This document shows positions 47,319 through 59,866 of a DNA stretch of 64,000 nucleotides, piece by piece (position 1 is the first letter of the stretch; each line of letters starts with the position of its first letter). Location: positions 62,001 to 126,000 of the forward strand of contig JAQGBZ010000007.1 in assembly GCA_034687125.1 (NCBI GenBank), read 5' to 3'. The translations under genes and the position numbers were made by a program. Source of the stretch: Neelides folsomi (taxonomy: Eukaryota; Arthropoda; Collembola; Neelipleona; Neelidae). Below the pieces are notes generated by a model that was not told the origin of the DNA, made no database searches, and saw only the letters and a program-made list of their open reading frames with translations.

Positions 47319-49508
47319 TAATTAAAAATGACCATAAAATGTTTATTTATTTAATTCTATATGTAACATATTGCTTGGCCGATAATTTATGCCACTTGGA
47401 TTTTTCAATTATCTTGTCTTATAATGTTAGTTAAATGAGGAATTAAATAAATTTTCATTAATTTGAGTTCCAGTGAGGAGGTGCGAATAAATTATAAATA
47501 TGATTTTTATGAAGGTGAATGGTGGAAAACTCCAGGAATTATTTTAATAACAGTTAGGTAGTTTTGTTCATGGTTACTTTAATCTGAGTCACAGTCTAAT
47601 TTTTACATATGTATGTATTTCCTCTCAATTGATGTAATCGTAAAATTGTAAGTTTACATGTATTATTTATATGTATGTAATGTATTAGGCACTATTCAAC
47701 ATACTTTTTAAGTAAATTCATCATTTGAATAATAATCGTAATTATTATTTTAATATTATTGTTAAAATTATTACATTACTTAATTAATCCAGCTATTCTA
47801 GAAATGAGACATAAAGCGACAGAGACATAAAATCACAGATTTTTTTTCATTTTCTCCTTCTTCGTGAAATAGAGCAGGCAGGCGGAAATGTTCACTACTT
47901 TAAACAGCCAGCATACAGACAGGATTCGTATCATCATAATACATACTCTAACCAAGAGTTAAGACAATAATGAATCTTAAATTGAGAGACCAGTAAACCC
48001 TACCACAACCGTAACCTATGTATGTATATCAGAGTCAATCAGTCGAGCAGACACGGCGATCCGGACATTCGCGTCTCGTCCTCACTTCACGTGTGTCACT
48101 AACGTATCGAAGGTAGCTGGGTTAGAGAAATATATTTTGGCTATTTTGGAAATAACTGTTCTATGGGATCCTCGAGTCCTTCCCTCCCCACTTCTTCACC
48201 CAGACTCGTCACATTCCAGTTTTTGAACATTGAAACCCTTTGAACTTTTAAATCAGACCTCACAAATGACCTTTTTCCAATGAGGGGTCTTCCGGTCACT
48301 TTCTTCGGTCAATTCCCAGCTCCTTCGATAAATCAATTAAGTGTCAGAGAAGTGGATTTGAAACGTGGTTTGGACACATTTCCACAGATCATCATTTTAT
48401 TTGGGGGTTGAAGGAGCCTTGGGTTCCGTCGTTTCCACGGACCAGCCGAGTTCTTAGGAATTTTTCCACCCAACGACCAAACTAACCATCCCCATACATG
48501 GTCTTGTAGTCTCTTGTAGCTCAGGGAATGACGACTTCCACCAACAGGTTAGATGCACTTCGACCTCCCTCGTCCATTACCACTCTTCATATCATAGGCA
48601 TCGGAGTGGCCATGGGCTTCGCTCAGCTAAAATTGTCATCTTGACCCGGGATTCTCGGAGCAAGACTCTGCTCCAGAATCGTCGTCGTCGTAAAGAGGGA
48701 GACTGAGAACGAATTCCGTTCGTCGTGGGATCCATGGGACAAAAACTACACCAATGGAAGTGCATTATTGTTATGTACAGAGCCTTCTCCTCTTAATGTG
48801 TAATAAATAGTGTTTGTATATATTATATAATACATATTATATCCTCAATCAATCTGACTGTGAGTTGCAAGTACACCATATTACACACACACAGCAAGAT
48901 TAATTAAATATTTTCCTCTCCTTACAGTACATTACATAGTTTAGGTAAAGTAGTAGTAGTATATAGTGATATTGCTGTTGAGATGGGTCTTTGTAATTTG
49001 GTGATGGTAACCAGCAGCAAGGCAGAGTGAGGGCCATCAAACCATCATCGTCTCTCCATCTTTTTTTTGTTTAAATACACACGCTTCTCCATTCTCACCA
49101 CTCATGAAAAGTCATCATAAAAGAACAAGAGATATCCAGAACGTTACATCTTCCCCTCTCTGTGTTTAGATCATTTTCCGAACATTGTGATATTCAAATT
49201 TCGAAGCTTCTCTCCTCAACCAATGTCTCTCACCTCGACCAACAACATATTCCATATTGTAAAGGACTCTAATACATCATTTTTACAAGGTTCCTAATGT
49301 ACCTACTCAAATATGTAATGGTATGGATGTGTGAGTGAATTTGTGTTTTGTGTTCAAATTCCTTCCAGGTTTGTAAGAGCAGAAATATTGAATCGGATTT
49401 GGAATTTTATCAATGTGGTTGAATAAACCTACGCTTCTGATACGCCACAATCTTTCGCGTGATTTTGTCAATTTTTTTCTTCTTTTGAGTTTAAAAAGAC
49501 TAGACTTG
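47319..49508. other. intergenic with a GC-richer block
   Basis: AT-rich UBE2L3 3' flank, then a GC-richer block at about 48030-48740 with no recognised gene start beside it, then the MNT 3' UTR side. I found no exon in the GC-rich block by reading both strands. See findings for the possibility that it is an unassigned promoter. Confidence 0.5.
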
Positions 49509-52500
49509 TCATTTACACATCTTCTCGTCTTCATAATACTGACCAACATCTATTTTCGAAGTCACCGCCAGAGTTAAATTGTTCAGCACAGAGAACCCTT
49601 CAAACAAAAGGACAATACTTACAATTAGCAAACTTAGCCTTTTCGATAATCGGGATAGATTTATATAATTTGTTCAAACTCACCTTTACCGGAATCGTTG
49701 CCCATGTTGTTGACATAGCTCGCTCCCCCTACAACTCACTCGTCACTTTATTGCCAATAAGCTACAAGTCATACCTATAGGAGAGTTTGCAGTTTTTTCA
49801 ACAGTGATGGCTGCTAGGGGCGAGGAGCTTAGCTTGGTTGTTGTTACAAGGCTGATCGGCCCAGACCCATTCGAACCTCCATTCAAACTCACGCCATTAA
49901 TTTGTCCAAAGAGCTTCTTAACTGTGATTTTCTCACCTAAAAAATAAAATAATAAAATGAACTTCCAACATGGCAAGTAATGAGGTGCACACTATAGACA
50001 TAAAAGTCGTTTGCAAATTTACCGACTCGTTTTTATTATAATTTAGCTATTAAATTGTCGTTCGAAAGCCGGCTCAAAAATAACACCCGTAATAAATGAA
50101 TGCAATCTCTCTATGCGAAAATCTTAATAACTACCCCTATATAGTATAATTACTATACTATATGGAATTATACCTATATAGTAATGTGAATCATCCGAGT
50201 AAAAATATAAAACTATATTTTATATTTACTAGGCAAATTTAATAAGTAATCACATCAATTGGTAGAGAGCAAGACAAATCAATTATTAACTATTATTAAT
50301 TTGGTAGGTTCAAGTAGACTTATTAAGAATAGGATGGTAGTATTGAAAAGATTTTTACGATAGAGATAACTGACAATGAGTAAGGGAAATAAAAATATAA
50401 TGAACTGACCTAAATGGCAGTTATTCACGTTGAGAGAACCGAGGTTCAAGGAATCGTTGGATTCATCGAATTCACTCTTGGGATTAATTTCGGAGGGGCT
50501 CTTAGGTTCTGAGTCCGGTGACTCCTCGTGACTCCCAACAGACGTGTCTGGCGAGATTGAGGACGTGAGACCAGAGCCTGAAGCTGTGTTGCTTCCTTCG
50601 AGGTCTAAATCAACATCAAACTCCTCAGGAACAATTGAACGCCAGTCGAGATGATCACACTTCCCAAGCAAATCTTTCTTTAGGGCAGAGAGTCGCTGCT
50701 GAAGAGAAATTTTCTCACGGGCCAGTCTTTCCAGTTCTTGCTCATGCTCCCTTTCCTTACGCTTTAAACTCTAAAAATGAAATATTATAATTGTTAGTTA
50801 ATTAAATATTCAAACATTAATTTATTTAAAAATCAATATATTACATACCTATATACAACTTATGCTATATGTGCTTGTAATATATGTACCTAGTATTGTT
50901 TATATACCAACGAACGAAATATTGATTGTCATATTATGATATCTATATTTGTGGTATTTTATATGGATATTACAAAATATGTTTAAATGATTGCCCTTTG
51001 AGTGGAATGCCTATATACACATATAAATGATAAAAATCAAAGTATTATTGGTTTACAGTTAATTAATATAATTTAGTAATAATTGGAAAACTACCTTAAT
51101 GGGTATGAAATTATAATACCTAATAGCTCATTAGTAAAATCAGGAGATCTTGTAAATGCCTAATTGGTGTTTCATAATAACAGTACATTCATGTACTACC
51201 TATAATACCATTATGAATCATTGAATTATGAGTCTAGTCCTATTCACTAACATTAAATATAAGTATACCTAGTATAAAAGTACTTTAATCTCATATTGAA
51301 AATGAAGTGAAGTTTCAACTCAATTAAATTCAATACAATGTTTGTAAATTATTAAGTATAATGTCGAATTTTTCGTTCATCTGATACAAAGGGATTTGAA
51401 AGTGAATTTTTAAAAGCTTTTCTTCTGCAATGTATCTAATTAAAAAGAAGACATGGTATTTTATTCCATAGATCTATATTATATTATTACCTAAAATACT
51501 AACCCTAAATACTTTTACTCTGGCTATCAAATTTTCATTTGTTATTGGAATTCATGAGACTTCTAAAATTTACATTATTAAATTTATAATGCTCGATTGG
51601 AAAACAAAACGGAAATAAATTTTAAAACTTTTCCAATTGGAACCTCATGAGATGTTAGAAAAGTTGAAAAGGAAATACTTCTATGTATAATATATTAAAG
51701 TATTATCAAAATATTGAAGTTACTTGAATGTGACGAAGAGAACCCCTTAATATTGCCAAATTTGAGATCTTTCGGTCTTCAAAAGTTGGGAGCTGACTTT
51801 TTAGCATTTCAAAGCACTCTTTAAGGTGAGCTCGACGATTTTTCTCCAATTTGTTATGAACTTCACGGGTTCCCGAATTCCGGTTGTTGAGAATTGCCAA
51901 GTTGTTGCTGAAAAACAATAAAGTTGTTTACTTTTACTTTCACATATATAAAACATAATTTCTCTCTTATATGGTTAAATATAAAAAATGTATTACAATT
52001 TAATTATACTGATACAATTGAAGTATATTTGATTTTTTTGTAAAAAATAAAAAAAATACTTTTTATTGTTGATAATTCTATTGGTCCCTCCATTGAAGTC
52101 GAACGTCGGTGAGTGTGAGTGATGAAGATCATCGTGATTTAATCGTCGGTAGGAATGGTCCGGTATCTTTAAACCATTCAATGGTTCAGGTACTCGAGAG
52201 AGGCCCCCAGAATTGTTTGTAAGATGGTTCTTAAACTGATGAGCTTGCGACAAGAAGTGCAACCCTTTTGAACTCCCATGATTGTTCAACCCATTCTGGT
52301 TTGTGGATAAAATTGCTGCTGAACAATTAGTAGGTAAATCGGGTAGTCCCTTCTCTCCTGAAATCAATAAAAATTCCAAAATTTGATCCAAATGTTAATA
52401 AATCCATGCCTGTATATGGAATAGTTTTATTTTGCATTATTTTATATTAATTATTCAATCATTATTCTACAAGGCGATATTTAATCTTTAGGTAATGATG

Positions 52501-55500
52501 TTAGTCAATACACTACATACATGTTAGCCAATGTACTACGTATATACACAACAAATTAACAATTTATCATAATAATCAAATGGGAAAAAATTGCGTAGCT
52601 CTAAATATTTATCAATTGAGTTCAACATCTAGATCTAGAGTATCGGACCATTTATTAATTTATTAATCTACTAATAAAATTGAATAAATAAAAAAGAAAT
52701 GTGGCAATTCAAGAAGCAGATTCAATTAAATGTGTCAATTATAATTGTTCCGAGCCAAGGCATAATTAATAACAAGTTATAGGGGACATTGGGTCGATAT
52801 TGAATGGGTATTTTGCCCACATACAGTATTTACCAGGGAATTTGAGTTTCTACTCCTTATTTATGAGTTTATGACCAACATTGAACATAATCAGCTATAT
52901 TGTCGCTGTGCTCAATAAGTACTCTACTATTTGGTATTAAGCAGGACTGCTTAAATGTTCAAATTTATGTTCATGAAATATACAACGATTCAGCTCTCAA
53001 CTTATAAGTATAGGTATTATCATTCCGAGCTATTAAGACAATACCTGATGATTAATGTAGCAAGTATATTTAATAATGTGAAATGGATAATGACAATCAT
53101 TTTATCGGTAATTCTAATTGTACAATTGTATTTATGCCTATGCATCATCATCCTACGTGTGTTTATACAAGTAAAACTACCAAATTGTACTTACCTCGCT
53201 TATACAATGTATATTCTACGTATATTAGTAAACCAACAAAAGGTAAAAACTTACAATGGTGGAAATTAACTTTTGACGAAGAAGTCATAGACCGAATTCG
53301 GTCTTTAGTCATTTCTTATATACTAATACCTTCTATACTACAAATATATTCACTCTACTCCAACTGTATTCTCACCATCAGTGCAAATGACAAATTTGGG
53401 TAAAATTTATAAATTATGGAGGTATTTATTCAATCATATCAACTAACTTTAACTACGTTCCATATTTCATCATCCATTATGAACTGACGATGAGTGAGTC
53501 GTTGAGAGTTTTCACATTCACGAGATGAGTGAGTCGTCAAAAGACCCGAGATTTATTTGGAGAACGACGAAAAGTTCATTTTGATTGAAAAGTTCCACAA
53601 AGAGTAAAATGTCCCTTCAACTTCTCCACAACTTCATCCTGCCCTTGTCAAGTTAATTAATAAAATGGGAATTTGACAAAGTTGGGAGATTGTATTTCAA
53701 TTGCACAACTATTTGACTAATTATTCCTCTCCATCCCTGCTTCGTCTTGCTATGGACAAAGAACTCGACATTTCAATTTGACTTTTACTTTATTTTCCTC
53801 TATACGGTTCAATTTTAATTAACTCGTACGTATTGTCCTTATTTGGGTCCTTGTATTCCTAACATTACCACAAAGTGAGAATTGTTTTCGAGTGAGCATT
53901 ATATTAGCGAGATGGGTGTATTACTTTTATATTAATTAGCATTTATAGTTATGTAGTTCATCACATCAGCATGCGGCTCGAGGATCTTTGTGACTCACTA
54001 CAAATATTTTTCCTATAATATTAAATGCTAATGCACATGTTATTCCATTGTATTTCCCCCTAATCTCAATTCATTATTAGAGATAAATCGACCCGTATCA
54101 TAATTTACGAGGAGGGTCATGTGCTTCTCTCCTTCCATTATATTCCCTCTTATACATTAAATGATAAATTTATAAATAATAAGCATGTGCATGGAGAAGG
54201 ACTGGACAATGGACGTGTGTGTTGTTTATTTGCTCTTCAACTCCCAGTCCAATTATTTGTAATAAGTGTGCATATAAATAAATATATTCCATTAAATGAA
54301 AGGACGAGATAGCCATAATCTTACTCATCCTCCTGATGTGTAAGATTCAAACAGTCTGGTGGGGACTTTGGCGTCTGGAGGGAGACGATGTCCATTTGCA
54401 GGGATGTTATATGAGAGACAAAGGAGAAGTTTGGAGGACTCCTGGGACCCTGGAAATGAATGTACTTGAGAGCGGGGCGAGTCTTTGTGTTTTCCAAAGG
54501 GCATCATCATCCGCCCCTCGAATCTTCCTGAGTTGAGGAGGTTTTTCCTCGTGGGGGGACGGAAGTGGCTCTGGTCCCTCCACGTCCCTCCTTCACCTCC
54601 TTTGTTCCCCGTTGAGCACATGGCTCCTCTCCGGCTTTGAACTCTGTACGTCACCTCCTTCATAGAACTGACAGCCTCAATCGACCATGTGAGGTTCTCG
54701 GAGGTAATGAGCACATGGGCAGAGAGCACAAACAACTCCTATATGGAAAGTCAACGACAACTCGCCATCGTGGAAATTTCTTGGGTTAAACCACACACAG
54801 CCCAAATATGACTCACTGCTCCTCTTGTAAAATAATCTGTGCGAGCGAGGTTAGGTCCGTCAACACACTAATGATAAAAAATATAAGTACTAATTCTCCC
54901 AATGAGAAATCGGAAGGAGAAAAAGACGCGAATCTAATCCTCACTTCCTAAAACCTAAATTATATTAAAAGCCACAAACTTGAGTTCTAATCATTTCTAC
55001 ATTTCTCAACATGATTAGCTTGGTTAAGAGTAATTCGGGGAATTGAACTTCGTACTAGTAAGGATTTATTTGTGAACAATCACTTGGTTGAGGAGAATGA
55101 GGTAAATTGTCATTTTGTTGAGTGGCCTCGTGTTCATATTCTCACCACACCGTGTGCATAATATGCACACGGAATCTATATGTGTATCTATATGTATATA
55201 ATATATTATATTAGATATATATATATATCTTTATATATAGATTCCAAACACATGGTTAAACAGTTATGTGTCTATGTATGCCAACGAATCAAAGATTCTT
55301 TCAACCTGCATTTGTAGGTTCATTTATTATGCAACGTTAAACGCATTTAAATGGTATAAAGGCCACTCTCTTGTTGTCTGGTGGGTAAATATCACATTTG
55401 ATAAGACCTCTCTGACTCATGGGTTATAGGAAATGAGTCGAGTTGAAAATATTTTCGAGTCTCCTCATGAGTAGTTCGGCTCGTTCAAATGGATCAATAA

Positions 55501-56180
55501 ATCCTGGCTTCCACGTGGAAGGCACAATAGTAGAGGAGAAGCATGATGGAGGAAAAATGTATTATTGAACAATGAAAGAACCCGACAATATGAAGAGACC
55601 AAGTTAAATATGTTAAATGTCTAACAACACTCAAACAATACTTCCAATTTAATCAACTACTCTGTCTTTATATAAAATAATTTATTAGCTAATTGGTATT
55701 GAGACAAATACATTTGGAAGATTTGAAAGATCTCTATTAAACTACATTATTGTAAAGGAATATCAAGCTATTCATGCCACGTACAAGTTTAAAAGGAGCC
55801 AGATACGTCAAATTTATGTAATATATAATGTTATGTGATCTTTCTCGTGCTAAAAAGGAAATGGGAATGAAGAGGGGAGATGTTCAGCCCTGCAGGAGTT
55901 GGTCTAAAAGGGTCCAAGTGCTCCTTCGCCACCACTGTCATTGAGGAAATAGGAATAGGAACAAAGAAATCTCATCGATGTAGGTCAAAATACCAGATTT
56001 ACATAAATAGTTATTTTAAAAAGCATTAAACCGGCCAAGCTCCTGGGAACGTGCAGTGCAAAACACAAAATTGTGCATCGTGTGGAAATAATTTTGAAAT
56101 TATAACTCACCACGTGCTTCGACCTCAGCTCGATACTCCAGGTATTTAGCTGCTTCGAGAAGAGTCTCGAGTCCCATCAT
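49509..56180 (-). CDS. MNT: MNT bHLHZip transcriptional repressor
   Basis: Partner of MAX that binds CACGTG E-boxes and opposes MYC by recruiting SIN3. Exons 56180-56111, 52357-52060, 51907-51724, 50770-50410, 49936-49775, 49728-49684, 49597-49509; phases agree, 402 residues. Residues 1-23 are the SIN3-interacting helix (GLETLLEAAKYLEYRAEVEA). The bHLH is at about 135-184 with GTREVHNKLEKNRRAHLKE, where His, Glu and Arg are the E-box contacts, and helix 2 SNLAILRGSLRHIQ; the zipper continues in exon 4 (SLKRKEREHEQELERL). An acidic/Ser segment follows (EFDVDLDLEGSN). Intron 1 is 3.75 kb. The last two small exons are less certain; exon 6 has two in-phase donors (after 49690 or 49684). Exon 2 ends with a weak donor GTATTTTT. 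The gene continues the frame to TGA at 49509. Confidence 0.87.
52358..56110 (-). other. large MNT intron 1
   Basis: This 3.75 kb intron separates the SID exon from the rest. It contains a GC-richer block at 54325-54760, with a minus-strand frame of 136 codons that has no recognised domain; a palindromic hairpin at 55150-55245; and a duplicated 14-base motif at 53489 and 53524. No nested gene is supported. Confidence 0.6.
55150..55245. repeat. palindrome and nested stem-loop in MNT intron
   Basis: CCGTGTGCATA and its exact inverse flank a single A at 55150-55172. Overlapping its right end, GGAATCTATAT (55171-55181) pairs with ATATAGATTCC (55235-55245) around an AT-rich loop. This is visible directly; its role is unknown. 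Confidence 0.6.
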
Positions 56181-58800
56181 AGGAATGCTGGTGCGGGCGG
56201 AGAAGAGGATTTCCGGACGGCGACCAGCGACGGTCCTCGGAAGCACTGGGACGCTGCGGGTGTGGAGGCCCGGCGGATCGCTGGGTCTCAATCCCGCATC
56301 GATTCCATGATTACAATTGGGTTGTTACAACTTCACGTGGGTCTTGAGGTCGGGATAGGCGATGGAAGTCGGAGGAGCTGTTGGAAGGGGAGAAGAATGC
56401 ATGCTCCGCTTCCCTGCCAGCTCTCAGCCAAAGACGCCTACCCAACAACTCCAACGTGTATAATCAATAAAAGAGAGTCTGCTGGTTTGGTCCGCCAACT
56501 GCACGGCGTTAGCTTCGGTCTCCCAACCTCCGTTCCCTCGAGCCTTCCAATCCAAGCACGCCCAGCTCCTGCTTCCTCAGCCCTCCCCAATTCCCCTCCT
56601 AACAATGACCCTCCTCTGGGGAAATGGCCCAAGGGACACGTGTCCGATGGAAAACGACGCTTAAAACCACGACGCTAAGTCTCAGTGTCACACTTGACCG
56701 TTTAAAACCCTGCTCCCTGATTCACTCTCAAACTCTCAATACTTGGATGTAAAAACCTCTCCAATCGCTCTCCGATTCCTCTCCGATCCACAAAAACCAA
56801 ACTCTCCAAAGGGCGGAGAACGATGGGGACTCCAAGGGCCCCACTCCAAACCAATGTTCAAACTTAAAGATTAATGTTCAAACTGAATAGTTCAACCAGG
56901 GTCGGGACACAGGGTCCTTCTTCCCCGAATTTGTGTCCAAGTCGGGCCCAACTCTGCCTTGCCTTCCTAGCGTTCCTTCTCTCTCACAGTCGTCGAAGGG
57001 AACCTCGGCAGGGCTTTGTGACCGACAAGAGTGGATAGTCACCACTGGCACTAAACGGTGGCGGGAATATTCGGTTGTTGGTCCCGCGGACTCCGCGGCT
57101 CGACTTCTCTCTCTCACGAGTCGGTGTGAGACTGGGTAGTGACTGTGCCCATGCCGTTTCGACCTGTCAAACCCCTGCACGCTCTCCCTCACGCTCTCTC
57201 CCAACTTCCCATCCGTCGCCCCTCTCCCAAGCCTTTGTCCTTCAGCTACCCTCTGCACAACTCTTCCCTCCCTCCCTCCCTCCCCGCTTCCCACCAACGG
57301 CCCTCGAAGGCCCAACGGATTACCCAAGGGCCCTCCATCCAATCCACCCATCCTCCATCATCCGCTTGGGGTTTGCAGCCCCAGGACCCAGCTTCGGCCA
57401 CGTTGAGGACGGCCGGCTCAACACGCTCAAGATCGGAGATGCGGAGAGCTCCATTTGGGTAGGTAGGGAGGATGGGAGCTTTGCCTGCTGGAGATCTCTT
57501 TCTTCATCACAACTATCTCTTCATATATTTAGCTCCCACCTCGATGTGTGGAGATATATCCCTCCATATAGGCCTCCCGCAGGAAGGTTCTTTTCCTATT
57601 ACTCAACGAACCAATAATCGCTTATGGCCATCTTTTCCCAATTCCCTCTCTCCAATGCGGCTCCAGCATGGAGGAGTCAAAAAGTGTTCTCTCGCATTGT
57701 TACGCTTTAATGACCAATGGTTCCACTGCCCATGTTGAGAGAGGCCATATGCCGAAAGAACAACTCCCTCGGCTCTACGCGGATGCTGGAGAGAGATCTG
57801 CAAATAAAATCGAGAGGGAAGGTAGTGCGACGCACAAAGGATCTGGATATGAGGCAGGGGAATATAAAGCTATTGACCCTTTTCAACGCCTTTCATACAC
57901 CACGTCCCCCTACTATACAACTGTGTACGTGGAGGCAATGGAGGGATGTCGGTGATGTATGGTAATCCTCAAGACATCCATTTCCAAGGAATCTCCAAAT
58001 ATTGTTCAGCCCATATTCCTTCTAATTCGAGGGAGAGGGGAGTTTTCGGAGGTGAGCTCCGACCAGGAGGAGAAGGAGGAGGAGAAGGGAGACGCCGAGA
58101 CTTAAAAATAATTACCCACAAAATAGGAGGCTGCAAGAGAGCCGAGCCGACAGGATGGGAGCTTCGAACCTCACCCCGTCTCATACACTACTTGTAATTG
58201 TAAATAAGTATAAGGTTGAGAAGTAATTGGCAAATCTGTATGTGTGTGTGTTTCTTATCGCGGATCCTTTCGCGAGCTCCCTCCTCTCTCATGGGCCCAA
58301 GACATGGAAAGCACATGGATGGATCGAACAGGTGAATAAACTAGAGAACATGTGCGAAACTCTCTCACCACCAACTCGGAGGAGAGGCCGAGAAAGATGA
58401 AGGACATGCCATTCCTCTACAACCCGTTTCTCCTTTCGAACACCCTCGAATCGGAATCGCCGCCTCTCTCCACCAACCTCCCGACCTCACCCCTTCACAA
58501 ACAAAATAAGCCCCTTGTCATGGGAAGTGTCACTCACGGGGCCCTTGGCATTTTTATGACACCCACGTCCCCACTTTCCCAACTATTAAATATCACCTCT
58601 GGAAGCATTGTATTTTTAGACAGTATTTGTTTCATTTCGACTTGCTCGGTCCACGTGAAAACCGACTCGCTCATCCTCAGGGAAATCGATGAGATTCCTC
58701 CTACAGCCGCCCAATTAACCTTTGTAATTCCATTCCTATATAAGGCAACTTTCAAAAGAATTTCGGCTTATTGTTAGAATCAAACGAAGATGAGCCTTCC
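56181..58800. promoter_or_regulatory. GC-rich block upstream of MNT
   Basis: About 2.6 kb of GC- and pyrimidine-rich sequence begins at the MNT start and runs away from it, by far the longest such block in the window. It probably includes the MNT promoter and 5' UTR. Many open frames on both strands (for example 57075-57617 plus and 57351-56878 minus) come from the low stop-codon density of GC-rich DNA and show no domain. A noncoding transcript cannot be excluded. Confidence 0.4.
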
Positions 58801-59816
58801 CCAACTTTGAGCCATTTCATCGTGGCATCGCACTATTAATTGCGGACATCTTACATCAACCTCCTTGGTCTTACTGAATACAAGTACAAATATGTAGTTT
58901 CAATACCTAATAAGTTCGTCGTAAAGACCCCTCATTTTAATAAACGAATTAACATAAGTTTATATATTAAAAGCCAAGGAACTTCCCAACCAACTTATTA
59001 TATTCCTCATCAACCTATTTATCTAACATTAAGTTTAAAATAACTACAGCTATTTAATACCAATATAGAATTGAGAAAAACACAAAGGTCGAACGGGTGA
59101 CACCAAAACCACGCAGAATGAACTTATATTTTCTCAACATAAGGAAATTGACTTTTTATTAAAAACACTTCTTTCTCACTTCATTTATTTAAAGTTTTAA
59201 AGTCGATCTATGTATAGGTTAATGCGCAGTAAATGTATTTTCCCCTTTGCACTTATTTTGATGATAATAAAAATACATAGTAAGTAGTAGTAACAATAAT
59301 AATGTTCTTCGGCTTCATGCTCGCCCATAGATAAGGGAGGAACGTCAGAAGTGGATGAAGAAATGGAGATTTAAGTGACGAGATGAATTCTTATACCTAT
59401 AAATACAAGCTATAGAGAGATATGATATAATTATTCATCTGGATTCCGCTAACCAACAAATAAAGAGAATAAAACAATAAAAATCAACACTTCACAATTT
59501 CATTTCCATACCCTATCTCAAAAATAAAACACTTGGTAATTTGTGAAAATAAAGACTTGATATCCTTTTTTTATATAATTAATATAATACACCTTTATAC
59601 AGACTTTTCCAAATGACTCATGTGCACATGGCAATGCCTTGGGGATATTAACTAAACAGAGTTAATAAAGCAATAAGCTTTTACTGTACACACTCTTAAT
59701 GTTATTTTAACTCAAAGCAGCTGACAAAGTGACAAACAAAATCACATCAACATCAAACAATGTGGTAGGAATCCACATGTTCGCTTATCTCCATTCCTCA
59801 TTTGAGTCCTTTCATT

Positions 59817-59819
<3 letters not shown>

Positions 59820-59864
<45 letters not shown>
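59820..59864. repeat. (GA)n microsatellite
   Basis: An uninterrupted GA dinucleotide run of about 45 bases, ending in AGAGG before TTTCGACT. In arthropods GA runs can bind GAGA factor, but no gene start adjoins this one. Confidence 0.95.

Positions 59865-59866
<2 letters not shown>

Noticed and set aside
52955-53403. Two overlapping frames, one hydrophobic, in MNT intron 1
   Set aside because: Hydrophobicity follows from AT-rich codons (Ile, Leu, Tyr); no start context or family match.
56262-57955. Multiple long frames upstream of MNT
   Set aside because: Overlapping on both strands, Pro/Ser/Arg-rich composition without domains, likely promoter or UTR sequence.
58352-58777. 141-codon plus-strand frame
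   Set aside because: No domain, an antisense frame covers the same bases, and no splice structure or conserved motif supports it.
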